Shown: positions 17,135 to 25,521 of the stretch, piece by piece
Numbering within the stretch: position 1 is the first letter of the stretch
Layout: each line of letters opens with the position of its first letter
Virus record (IMG/VR): IMGVR_UViG_3300023174_000078
Coordinates: 1-64,000 of that record
Reading direction: 5' to 3' (one strand)
From: a virus
DNA: 64,000 nucleotides
Translations under genes and position numbers: made by a program
The notes under the pieces: model-generated
What the model saw: only the letters and a program-made list of their open reading frames with translations
Database searches by the model: none
What the model was told of the DNA's origin: nothing

Positions 17135-18601
17135 ATGCTTTGGAAACCTGCGATGTTCGTTCGGACTGAGAAACACCCACGCCGCCCTGTAGCGCATAAC
17201 ACGATCAGCATCCCTGACCATATGGTTACGGCGTCTGAGAGTGATATACCAGAACTCACTATCAAGCTGAATTACTCTAGCTTGGAAGACAGAACTAAAG
17301 GCGAGGTTTTTGCACTGATTCAGCACATGAATCGGCTTGGTAAATTTGTATCCAAGACTTGGGTATGTAACAGATTAAATTTTAGAGAACGCAAAGCTGA
17401 TGATATTTTTGCGGAACTTAAACGCGAGGGGCAGATTGAAGATTTCATGGCCGTACGCGGAGGTCGCAATCACGGATCCTACTGGCGTGTGTCAGGAAAG
17501 AAGGCACGCAGAGAGATGCAGGTTGTGCATGCAAACATGAGGCGTGCGCTACGCGCCTCCCCTTTGGAGAGTATTAACTCTCCTAAAGGTTCTCTGAAAA
17601 ACAGAGAAGATTTCCAAACCGATTCTATTTCCGGGGTTGGTTTGGAAAAAGAATTCGAACCTGTAGAAAAAATATCCCTGAGACATCAGGCAGTTACCCG
17701 GAACTACGAAGATGGTTCTCCGGGTGACGGGCAGAATGGAACGCAGTACACAGAAGCAGGATGCTTTGACCGTATGATTTCCCCGGAAGCCAACCCGGTA
17801 GAGTACGAACTCGTGGAGTGCTTGATCGATGTTTCAGATGACAAAATGTTAACCCCGGCAGCAGCAAGAAGTGCTGCCCGCCGTATGGATTCTGGTGTGA
17901 TTAATAAGCAATCAGTTGCTAAAATGTGTGACATAATTAGGTCTAAAGATCTGGCTTTCAGTCTTTTAGACATAATCAGAAACTTTGAAGATATCCTCAA
18001 GGAGCACTGCGAAACAATACGCCCCGGAGAAATTAGCTACATATCTGAGCAGATAAAAGAGATGGCCGAAGGCACTTCTGAAAACTATGTCTTCGAAGAA
18101 ATTACTCTTGCTTCAAAAACTTTATATGAACTTAAACCTGATGTTGAAAAATTAACTTACCAAGACTATCATAACTTTATTATTACTTACGGCATATCTG
18201 TTTATGCTAAACTTGTTGTTTTAAGTCTTTCTAAATATTATAAACCTCATATTATAAAATTGTTGGCTGCTGAATTTGAAGATAAACTTTTTGCTGAGAT
18301 GAGCGCTAACATAGCTGTGTATAATTTCCTAAAGAATTTTAAGAAGTTTGATTTTATTGACTGGGCTGCTTTTGCTAAATATCGCCATAAAAAAGTTGAT
18401 AGCTTGAGATGCACTTTGTTTATAAATAAAATTAAAAATAGAAAGTTGGACATGTTTGCTAATCAGTTACACTTTTTTGATCGTTTGTATGCACACGGAA
18501 ATCAACACAACGCAGGGACTAGTCTCGAGCACAATACCGAGAGACATTATGATACTTGCGGAAGCATTGAGTCGCCTGCATGGGCCAGCAATCATTCGTA
18601 A
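17135..18601 (+). CDS. Hypothetical protein with winged-helix-like N-terminus
   Basis: 488 residues. Residues about 45-120 look like a winged helix: KGEVFALIQHMNRLGKFVSK, then RKADDIFAELKREGQI and GSYWRVSGKK. The rest is helical and acidic. The last third is much richer in A+T than the first, which suggests a composite gene. Position between helicase and primase suggests a replication role such as origin binding, but this is inference. The 3' end overlaps the primase start by 53 bases. Starts at 17135 or at the ATG of residue 7. Confidence 0.7.
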   Translation: MLWKPAMFVRTEKHPRRPVAHNTISIPDHMVTASESDIPELTIKLNYSSLEDRTKGEVFALIQHMNRLGKFVSKTWVCNRLNFRERKADDIFAELKREGQIEDFMAVRGGRNHGSYWRVSGKKARREMQVVHANMRRALRASPLESINSPKGSLKNREDFQTDSISGVGLEKEFEPVEKISLRHQAVTRNYEDGSPGDGQNGTQYTEAGCFDRMISPEANPVEYELVECLIDVSDDKMLTPAAARSAARRMDSGVINKQSVAKMCDIIRSKDLAFSLLDIIRNFEDILKEHCETIRPGEISYISEQIKEMAEGTSENYVFEEITLASKTLYELKPDVEKLTYQDYHNFIITYGISVYAKLVVLSLSKYYKPHIIKLLAAEFEDKLFAEMSANIAVYNFLKNFKKFDFIDWAAFAKYRHKKVDSLRCTLFINKIKNRKLDMFANQLHFFDRLYAHGNQHNAGTSLEHNTERHYDTCGSIESPAWASNHS

Positions 18602-19754
18602 TGAATCTAATGGATTTCACATATATTTACCTTCTCCGGAATGTTTAAAAACTGACGGAAGAAAAGAAATACAAAGTAAACACCTAACTGTTAACGCTTC
18701 CAGGTATAAACAAACAGATGACTGGATTCAGAAGCATGGTTATCTCCAAGACGAACTTGCCCGGGATTACAGCGCCGTATGTCATAAGACCGACACTAAG
18801 TATAAGGTGTCCGATCTGTTGAATGAGCGAAAGTTTCCCACGTTAGAAAAAAGAGGATTACCCAACATCTCCTCTAAAATTATTCAGGCCGCAACGCAGC
18901 GTACTGCGAGTTTAGTAGATGATGGTCAGGGTAATCTGGTCCCGATGAATCCTGGGGTTGTCGTTCCCATTACGGAGCTACCGCCTTTTCATCCTGCTGT
19001 CATTTACTTAAAGGATCGCGGCTACGATTTGCACCTGCTGTATAAACAGTTCAAGTGTTCGTTCTGTACGCAAGAAACTCCTGAAAATTCAGAGAAAGGT
19101 ATTTTCTACAAACGCTTGCCTCTGGATTTCAAAGACACACCACAGGGAAGAATAGTGTTCTATTCTTTTATTAACGGTGTACAGGTCGGCTGGCAGGCAC
19201 GTATTATTGAACGTGTAGAAGGTAATTTAAAATACTACCTTCATCCTTATAAAAGTAATTGGGTGGCTGCAGAGCAAAAAAATAGCGAGACCGGGAAATG
19301 GGAACCACTTCCCGGTGTAGAGATTAAACTGGAAGGTTACACAATAGAATGGAAGCCATCCAAATATAAGACGGCGTTTGGTATGCAGCGTAATGAAACC
19401 CTCATGGGTTTAGACGCTGCTATAGAGTTCAATAAAACACTTGGACTTCGTAAACCCACGGCTTGTATAGTGGAAGGTCCTTTAGATGCCGCGCGTATTG
19501 GTCCGGGAGCTATTGCGCTGCTGGGTAAATACATGAGCGAGCGTCACGCAGATATACTGGTTAGCAAATTCAAAAAGCTAATAGTAGTGGCGGATAATGA
19601 TAAAGCCGGAAAAGAAATGGCTGATAGAATTAAGTATTTAATGAGTGACAGAAGGGCTGAGCTTGTATTCGTCGACATTCCTGATTGTTACAAGGATGTA
19701 GGTGAAATGACATATGCTGCAGCCATTGATATGGTATTTAAACACATAAACTGA
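18549..19754 (+). CDS. TOPRIM DNA primase
   Basis: Makes RNA primers for lagging-strand synthesis. About 401 residues from the ATG at 18549, which is preceded by GAGAG; the frame is open further upstream only from a TTG. The TOPRIM core is clear: ACIVEGPLDAARIG (catalytic Glu), then IALLGKYMS, and KLIVVADNDKAGKEMA (DxD). The N-terminal part holds Cys and His that may form a degenerate zinc site (Cys/Leu-Thr and Cys-His pairs). Four genes of replication type flank it. Confidence 0.85.
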   Translation: MILAEALSRLHGPAIIRNESNGFHIYLPSPECLKTDGRKEIQSKHLTVNASRYKQTDDWIQKHGYLQDELARDYSAVCHKTDTKYKVSDLLNERKFPTLEKRGLPNISSKIIQAATQRTASLVDDGQGNLVPMNPGVVVPITELPPFHPAVIYLKDRGYDLHLLYKQFKCSFCTQETPENSEKGIFYKRLPLDFKDTPQGRIVFYSFINGVQVGWQARIIERVEGNLKYYLHPYKSNWVAAEQKNSETGKWEPLPGVEIKLEGYTIEWKPSKYKTAFGMQRNETLMGLDAAIEFNKTLGLRKPTACIVEGPLDAARIGPGAIALLGKYMSERHADILVSKFKKLIVVADNDKAGKEMADRIKYLMSDRRAELVFVDIPDCYKDVGEMTYAAAIDMVFKHIN

Positions 19755-19755
19755 A

Positions 19756-20994
19756 ATGAGCACACAAAACAAAAATACAGCTATTAGCGGTATTAACCAT
19801 CGCGTTCGCAGCGGTGGTTTGTACTGGAAACAAGTTAATATTGGTAAAGGTCACTACGGCGCGAATCGCCAAGGTGTTTGGTATTTCACTTCGGAAGCTA
19901 AGCTCGCTGAAGTGGACATGCCGAGATGGTTGATTAGCAATAGAAATTTAGCTACGTTACTTTGCGTAAGTTCCAATAGCCTTGCACGTTACGCCAACTT
20001 CACATACGCGAAGCACACAGTTTATCATGATGATGCTCCGACTCATTTTGTTTCGGAAGACATCAAGCATACTAAACGAACACGCCAATTGATGTGGACT
20101 CTGGACGGAGTTCATTTTATTTTTAATAAGTCGGGTATCCGCCTTAATGCGAATGTTAAGAAGGAAATGGAACTTTGGATTGCTGGGCAAGCTGCTGTAT
20201 CCGGACATAGGAATACCGAAACGCCTGATATAGTCGTGCCCAATAGTACCGAGGAAGATTTTGCCTCTGCTATAGATATAAAATCTGTACAGGCAGCAAA
20301 GCATACTATTATTGAGGCGGTTAAGTACGTCACAGACATAGTGGACCAGCTTTGGTTCGAGCGTAACAAGCGCCGCGAACTGGAGGTGGAGGTTTCCTCC
20401 CTCAGGGATCAGATTGAGCGGTTCAGTAGCCCGCGTGCCGCTGGCGCGTCTAGAGCAGAAGTTAATGTCAAATCTTTGAAATCGGTTAAGGCAGCTGTTG
20501 CGGCTAAGCAAAACATATTAGTGGATCTAGCGAGCGCCGAAAGCCTCAGCCAGTACCTTTCCCGGAATGGTAAAAAACAGTATAAAGCCGAACAGCTGAC
20601 GCGCATGGGTCTGCTTAATAGTGAGCAGATTTACTCTTTGTTTCCCGATTCATGGTTAGATAAATCTACCAGCGAGTTGATACAAAAGGATAAATTCCAA
20701 GATTTATTAAGGCAGATATTTCATTTGAAACATTCCAGCCATCGCACGCCAATGCTTAAGGCAGAAATGATCCGGGATAACATGGCGGTCGTATGCCAGG
20801 TGTTCTGCAAGAAGAAACCCAATCCTACGGATGATTATGGTAATAAACTGGAGTTGGATAATCCGGCTTATACTTCTAGCAGCGATCCCTGTGTTCGTTT
20901 TCAGGTACGCTACACGGCGAAAGCTATTGACTACCTGAGGAATAATTGGTATATGCTACTTGATTCGGTAAGTGAACAAAAAGTTACAGTTTAA
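19756..20994 (+). CDS. Hypothetical protein in replication block
   Basis: 412 residues. Starts one base after the primase stop. The first 140 residues are beta-rich with many Tyr/Trp/His; a coiled coil follows at about residues 195-220 (FERNKRRELEVEVSSLRDQIERF-like); the C-terminal part is helical and basic. This plan, a domain plus coiled coil plus basic domain, is reminiscent of phage regulatory or antirepressor proteins, but no domain can be named with confidence. Confidence 0.7.
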   Translation: MSTQNKNTAISGINHRVRSGGLYWKQVNIGKGHYGANRQGVWYFTSEAKLAEVDMPRWLISNRNLATLLCVSSNSLARYANFTYAKHTVYHDDAPTHFVSEDIKHTKRTRQLMWTLDGVHFIFNKSGIRLNANVKKEMELWIAGQAAVSGHRNTETPDIVVPNSTEEDFASAIDIKSVQAAKHTIIEAVKYVTDIVDQLWFERNKRRELEVEVSSLRDQIERFSSPRAAGASRAEVNVKSLKSVKAAVAAKQNILVDLASAESLSQYLSRNGKKQYKAEQLTRMGLLNSEQIYSLFPDSWLDKSTSELIQKDKFQDLLRQIFHLKHSSHRTPMLKAEMIRDNMAVVCQVFCKKKPNPTDDYGNKLELDNPAYTSSSDPCVRFQVRYTAKAIDYLRNNWYMLLDSVSEQKVTV

Positions 20995-21160
20995 ATTGTC
21001 ATCTAGACTGGCTCATCTTGAGAAATTAAAAGATGAGCCGGTTATGGATGATTTTGATTCTGGGCTTCATGCCGCGCGTCACGACGAATACGCATTTTTA
21101 AAAGAGGTTTTGAAAGAACATGGAGAATCCAAAGAAGGACAAGGTAATACCTGTTCCTGA
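20972..21160 (+). CDS. Small hypothetical protein (GTG start)
   Basis: 62 residues, charged and helical. Starts at a GTG that overlaps the end of the previous gene by 23 bases and its own end overlaps the polymerase gene by 41 bases, so it fills the junction between the two. Function unknown. Confidence 0.55.
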   Translation: MNKKLQFKLSSRLAHLEKLKDEPVMDDFDSGLHAARHDEYAFLKEVLKEHGESKEGQGNTCS

Positions 21161-24100
21161 CTATACACTCCCGCCACTCTCTCTAGTCGAGAAGACTGGG
21201 TCTATAATCGGGCACAACGGTGTAACATTTATTGCTGGCGAGGGCATAAAACCTGCCGATATAATGTTTATTTCTTCTTGTGTCTCACCGCAAGAGGCTA
21301 GTAAATTTATTAAAGGAAAATATAATGAGGAGGGTGTTCGCGTGAGGCCTCGTTATCTTCGTTCTGACGCAGGTGTTATGTTTTCTGACATCTTTAATCA
21401 AGAAGGTATAGACTTATACAAGTGTTATTACACAGCTTTAGTAAAATGGTTACTACCTAAAAATGAGCGTATCAAAATCCCAAAGGATGTTATAGCCTGG
21501 GCATTGCCAGCGCTTGAAGCGGAGATACAAAGTGTTAATCCTAAAATTATAGTTTGTATAGGTAAGCCTGTATTTGATTTGCTTACTGAAATTAAACTAT
21601 CTTTGAGCGACGCTAAAAGTGGTTGGTTCTATAATAAAAAATATAATGCTAAATTATATTTAATAGATGACACGTACAAACTTGTTACTAATCCCGAATA
21701 CATCGGAAAGTTCAGGGTTGAGGCAAGGGAGATACACCGTATGCACAGAGAGGTATGCAATCTCGCTACAGATCGGATTCCTCTTGAGTACGAGACGATT
21801 ACTAACTCCGCCGATTTAAAACGTGTAGTCAGTAATTGGAAACAAAATAATTTCAATGTTATAAGCGTTGACTGTGAGTGGGCTGGTAATAACCACATTG
21901 ATGGACAACTTAGAAGTACACAGTTTTGCTGGGCTCCCGGTAAAGCTTGTTATGTCCGTTGGATGGATGACAAAGGTAACTATACTTTTGATACATCGTA
22001 TAAGGAGGCTGGTAGTATTTTATCTTCTTGGTTGGACCGTGAAGAGGTCAAGTATATAGGGCATCACTTTGCGGCTGACGCCCCGTGGCTGCATCATGTG
22101 CTTGGTTTGAATTGGTATGAGAAGTGTATATTCGATACCGAGTTTGCGCAGCAGACAGCGAATGAAGCTGAAGATCTTTCTTTAGAGCGTATAGCTTTGA
22201 AGTATACAGATCTGGGTCGTTATGATTTGGATCTTGTCCTATGGGTTAAACAAAATAAAGCTTTAATGGTTGATGGTGGTTACGGCGCAATACCTGATGA
22301 CATACTTATTCCTTATGCTTGTAAGGACGTAGATACTGTATTTCGTGCGTGGCCGTTTATACATCGCAGCCTGCAAATTCAAGACTTGTTGGATTACTAT
22401 AATAATGTGTTCCATCCTTTTGTGACGGATGTGTTCGTGAGTTTTGCTGTAGTGGGACTTCCGATGGATGTCGCTATGATGGATGAACTGCGAGTATTAT
22501 ACACATTTGCGCGCGACAAAATGGAAGTTGTGCTACGCGAAGATATTCATGTAGAGGCTAAGAATTTTATTTTGATGGCGTTTGCTACAAGACTCCCACC
22601 TGAGCTGGCAGCAAACTCCTATTTAGAATTTATTTCTTTAATAGCTAATTCGGATCATGCGCAGGCTTGGAGTATACTGAAGAGCGCAGCCAAGAAACCC
22701 GATGACGTACCTAAGTTAAAATTTATATTTGATCATTTTATTGATAGCTCGAATTTCAATATTCGGTCTGCGGCACACTTAAAACGTTGGTTGTTTCAGG
22801 TTAAAGGCTATGAGCCTATCAAATCAACCAACAACAAAGATAAGGGCCTGCCTGCAACATCTTGGGAGAAGATTAAAGCCATGCCTTTAGATGTGCAGAA
22901 AAATTATAATCCCGCAGTAGACAAACAGACGTTGCAGATTTTATCCGAACAAAATGACGATAGAATTCTGCGCAAACTTCTACAGCTGAATGCGGTCGGT
23001 AATATATGCAAAGCATTTCTTAAGGAGGCAGATACCGACGATGACGGTAATGTTCTAAAAGAGAACGGTCTTCATTTTTACCTATGCAGTGATAACCGCG
23101 TGCATGGTCAAATGAGCACCACAGAAACCGGACGACCTCGTAGCTGGAAGCCGAACTCCTTGAACTGGCCTAGTTATGTTAACTCTATGATTTCGAGTGG
23201 TATCTCAGATCTGTTTGGTAAACTAAAAGAACGCGACGAGTTACCGGAAGAGTTTGAGAAATTTATAATTAAGGACGATAAGGGAGACTACAAGATTAAG
23301 GTACCTTCTATACGTAGCTGTGTTAAAGCGCCGGATGATTGGTGTTTTGTGGAGTCTGACTACCAGACTGCGGAGATTAGAGGGCTGGCATTCATTTCTG
23401 GAGATAAGAATCTCATAGATATTGTATGCAATCCCGATTTAAATTTTGCAGTCACAAAAGATGACAAAAAAGTTAGACTATCTTTTCCGTCAGAAGTATT
23501 CCCTCCTTCCGCGCAGGAAGAATATAAGTCCCTCCTCATTTCCCCGGATGATCCCTCTTTAATGAGAAAAGAAGACGGTTCATTGAAACACCCAAAGCAG
23601 GACCTTCACTGGTCTCTGGCTGAGATGGTTCATATTAAGCCGAGAGAAGTTCTTGACGATAAAAAAGACCGTGGTGCGGCGAAGGTAGGAAATTTTTCGT
23701 GTATAGCTAAAGACTCCTACTTACACACGCCTTCAGGGCCAAAACTTGTTACTAACATATCACTTGACGACATGTTGTGGGATGGTGTAGAGTGGGTAAG
23801 TCATGAAGGTATACAGTACCAAGGAAATAGATGCACAATCAGATATCAAGGTCTGGCAGCAACCCCAGATCACGTCATCTGGCTTGCTAACGGAAATAAA
23901 TGTTGCTTCGGGGATGCCGCTATCAACGGCTGGAAAATCAAAGAGGAACAAACCCTTCCGATGTGCCGACCCCAGAGCCAAAATGCTAAGAGCCCGTTAT
24001 CACGCAATGATTCAGCGTTGCTACAAAGACACGCACGTATCTTCTGTAAATTACAAAGGCCGGGGAATAGAAGTATTATTCACTTCCCTGGGCGATTTTG

Positions 24101-25520
24101 TACAATGGGCTTTAGACCGGTGGCCGAATACAAACTTCAAAGGTTTGGATTTCGACCGTATAGACAATTCAGGGCATTACTCGAAAGAAAATCTGAGGCT
24201 CGTAACGCGCCTGATGAACTTGAGAAATACAAGAGCATCAAAGTGGTCTTTTCGCACACGCGCCGAAGCCATAATAACTGCTTATCCAGATTTACCAGTA
24301 GCGATGAGGACTATTTGGAATATGCTGCAAATGGGCATAACCGAAAAAGAGATATTCGAGAAAGTAAAGTCCGGAGAAATAAAGAGCCGGAAGGCTATAT
24401 TATCCAACGCGAAAGTATTACGAGCCAGGAAATTAATACAATTGAATCCGAGCCTGGGTGTAGGCGAGAAACAGATAATGAAATTATATCGGAAAGGATT
24501 AACCGATCAGGATATAGTAGCACATGTGGCCAAGCACAAAGAGTTAACTTTGCGTATTCGGAAAGCTATGCAACGCGAAGAGCACGCTTTACAACGTGCC
24601 GCCCGTTTAGGCATAGGCTTTGCAGACAGCACTATAAGGAAAATGATACGCGCGGGATTATCCGACGAACAGCTGATAGCAGCCTGGGAAAAAGCATCTT
24701 TAAAGTTAGAATCAGTCAGGCAGAAGATAGAGAGGCTTGGCTTAAAACTCAGCGCCGCTACTACTCACAGGTTGATGAAGCGGGGAATGTCGGATGTGCA
24801 GTTAGAAGAATATTCGAAGAAAAGGGTTTTAAGCTCACAAAAGAGCCAGTCTATGATATAATAAATGCGGGCCCTAGACGTAGATTTGTAGCTAACGGGT
24901 TGTTGGTTTCAAACTCAGCTTACGGCGCGTCTGCCTCTACGCTGGAGCGTAAAATCGAACAAGACACTGGTAAGAAACCAGAAGAAGGAACCGGGCAACG
25001 GCTACTTAAGGCGCTGGAAAAGCGTCAGCCTGTTGCGCAGGACTTCCTGATTAAAATGGAACGCGTACCTGAGAAGCCTGGATATTACCGCGCAGCCTCT
25101 GGAAGACTTCGTCATTTTTCTTCGCACGATCCTAAATACATCGACGAGATTGACGAGCAGTTGACTATGGGATTGTTCAGGTCTATGGGTAGAGAGGCTC
25201 GTAACTTTCCAATGCAAGAGAGTGTAGCTGCTACTGCCGCGCGAGCGGGCAAGTGGCTGCTGGACGCTTACATAAAGTTAGGTATGCAAGCCAGACCATT
25301 GATTATTTTATATGATTCTGTTGTTACTCTTTGTCCTCTTGAAGAACGCTTTAAGGTTGCGCAGCTGCACCAGCTCTTTATGACGGATGAGAACACCTGG
25401 ACGTACCACGGTCGAACGATGAACTATCCAATTGATCAATTGTTTTGCTACAGATGGTCCGATAAACCATCAAAAGATGAAACTAAACTGCTAGAAGACA
25501 AAACTTACAAAACTAACTGA
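21120..25520 (+). CDS. polA: Family A DNA polymerase with glycosylase-like N-terminus, interrupted by an intein
   Basis: Replicative polymerase. The precursor is 1466 residues; removing the 405-residue intein leaves 1061. Domains in order: a uracil-DNA-glycosylase-like domain (about 20-225; KPADIMFISSCV, ADIFNQEGIDLYKCYYTALV-like, PKIIVCIGKP), as in SPO1-type polymerases; a 3'-5' exonuclease (about 245-420; VISVDCEW, IGHHFAADAPWL, YACKDVDTV); and the polymerase. Motif A is FVESDYQTAEIRG. Motif B reads AAKVGNFS joined to SAYGAS after splicing, so the intein sits in the active-site O helix. Motif C is LIILYDSVVTL, where Asp is kept but the usual HDE is YDS. Until the intein is removed the enzyme cannot work. 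Confidence 0.92.
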   Translation: MENPKKDKVIPVPDYTLPPLSLVEKTGSIIGHNGVTFIAGEGIKPADIMFISSCVSPQEASKFIKGKYNEEGVRVRPRYLRSDAGVMFSDIFNQEGIDLYKCYYTALVKWLLPKNERIKIPKDVIAWALPALEAEIQSVNPKIIVCIGKPVFDLLTEIKLSLSDAKSGWFYNKKYNAKLYLIDDTYKLVTNPEYIGKFRVEAREIHRMHREVCNLATDRIPLEYETITNSADLKRVVSNWKQNNFNVISVDCEWAGNNHIDGQLRSTQFCWAPGKACYVRWMDDKGNYTFDTSYKEAGSILSSWLDREEVKYIGHHFAADAPWLHHVLGLNWYEKCIFDTEFAQQTANEAEDLSLERIALKYTDLGRYDLDLVLWVKQNKALMVDGGYGAIPDDILIPYACKDVDTVFRAWPFIHRSLQIQDLLDYYNNVFHPFVTDVFVSFAVVGLPMDVAMMDELRVLYTFARDKMEVVLREDIHVEAKNFILMAFATRLPPELAANSYLEFISLIANSDHAQAWSILKSAAKKPDDVPKLKFIFDHFIDSSNFNIRSAAHLKRWLFQVKGYEPIKSTNNKDKGLPATSWEKIKAMPLDVQKNYNPAVDKQTLQILSEQNDDRILRKLLQLNAVGNICKAFLKEADTDDDGNVLKENGLHFYLCSDNRVHGQMSTTETGRPRSWKPNSLNWPSYVNSMISSGISDLFGKLKERDELPEEFEKFIIKDDKGDYKIKVPSIRSCVKAPDDWCFVESDYQTAEIRGLAFISGDKNLIDIVCNPDLNFAVTKDDKKVRLSFPSEVFPPSAQEEYKSLLISPDDPSLMRKEDGSLKHPKQDLHWSLAEMVHIKPREVLDDKKDRGAAKVGNFSCIAKDSYLHTPSGPKLVTNISLDDMLWDGVEWVSHEGIQYQGNRCTIRYQGLAATPDHVIWLANGNKCCFGDAAINGWKIKEEQTLPMCRPQSQNAKSPLSRNDSALLQRHARIFCKLQRPGNRSIIHFPGRFCTMGFRPVAEYKLQRFGFRPYRQFRALLERKSEARNAPDELEKYKSIKVVFSHTRRSHNNCLSRFTSSDEDYLEYAANGHNRKRDIRESKVRRNKEPEGYIIQRESITSQEINTIESEPGCRRETDNEIISERINRSGYSSTCGQAQRVNFAYSESYATRRARFTTCRPFRHRLCRQHYKENDTRGIIRRTADSSLGKSIFKVRISQAEDREAWLKTQRRYYSQVDEAGNVGCAVRRIFEEKGFKLTKEPVYDIINAGPRRRFVANGLLVSNSAYGASASTLERKIEQDTGKKPEEGTGQRLLKALEKRQPVAQDFLIKMERVPEKPGYYRAASGRLRHFSSHDPKYIDEIDEQLTMGLFRSMGREARNFPMQESVAATAARAGKWLLDAYIKLGMQARPLIILYDSVVTLCPLEERFKVAQLHQLFMTDENTWTYHGRTMNYPIDQLFCYRWSDKPSKDETKLLEDKTYKTN
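23700..24914 (+). mobile_element. Intein in DNA polymerase motif B
   Basis: 405 codons from Cys1 (CIAKDSYLHTPSGPKLV) to the last Asn (NGLLVSN) before extein Ser. Block A and block B (AATPDHVIWL with TxxH) are clear, as is the C-terminal block (EPVYDIINAG ... RRRFVANGLLVSN). Between about 23983 and 24861 the intein frame shows only Arg-rich sequence of no recognisable fold, because the real coding there is a homing endonuclease in the +1 frame. The splicing halves therefore amount to roughly 95 plus 30-40 residues, which matches a mini-intein in size. Confidence 0.9.
23983..24861 (+). CDS. HNH homing endonuclease overprinted on the polymerase intein (+1 frame)
   Basis: 292 residues from the ATG at 23983. 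The core matches the common phage HNH family: MIQRCYKD, YKGRGIEVLF, FVQWALDRW, GLDFDRIDNSGHYSKENLRL, RLMNLRNTR. Behind it come four helix-turn-helix-like repeats: LQMGITEKEIFEKV, YRKGLTDQDIVAHV, IRAGLSDEQLIAAW, MKRGMSDVQLEEYS. The frame is open upstream to 23803, but residues before 23983 are a shadow of the intein frame. It stops at 24859-24861, just before the intein's C-terminal block. Expected to cut intein-free polymerase genes. How it is translated is not clear: no strong ribosome site precedes 23983, so internal initiation or frameshifting are both possible. Confidence 0.85.
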   Translation: MLRARYHAMIQRCYKDTHVSSVNYKGRGIEVLFTSLGDFVQWALDRWPNTNFKGLDFDRIDNSGHYSKENLRLVTRLMNLRNTRASKWSFRTRAEAIITAYPDLPVAMRTIWNMLQMGITEKEIFEKVKSGEIKSRKAILSNAKVLRARKLIQLNPSLGVGEKQIMKLYRKGLTDQDIVAHVAKHKELTLRIRKAMQREEHALQRAARLGIGFADSTIRKMIRAGLSDEQLIAAWEKASLKLESVRQKIERLGLKLSAATTHRLMKRGMSDVQLEEYSKKRVLSSQKSQSMI

Positions 25521-25521
25521 A

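Noticed and set aside
23803-23982. N-terminal extension of the overprinted endonuclease
   Set aside because: Residues from this stretch are the shadow of the intein's N-terminal blocks, while homology to HNH enzymes starts just after the ATG at 23983.
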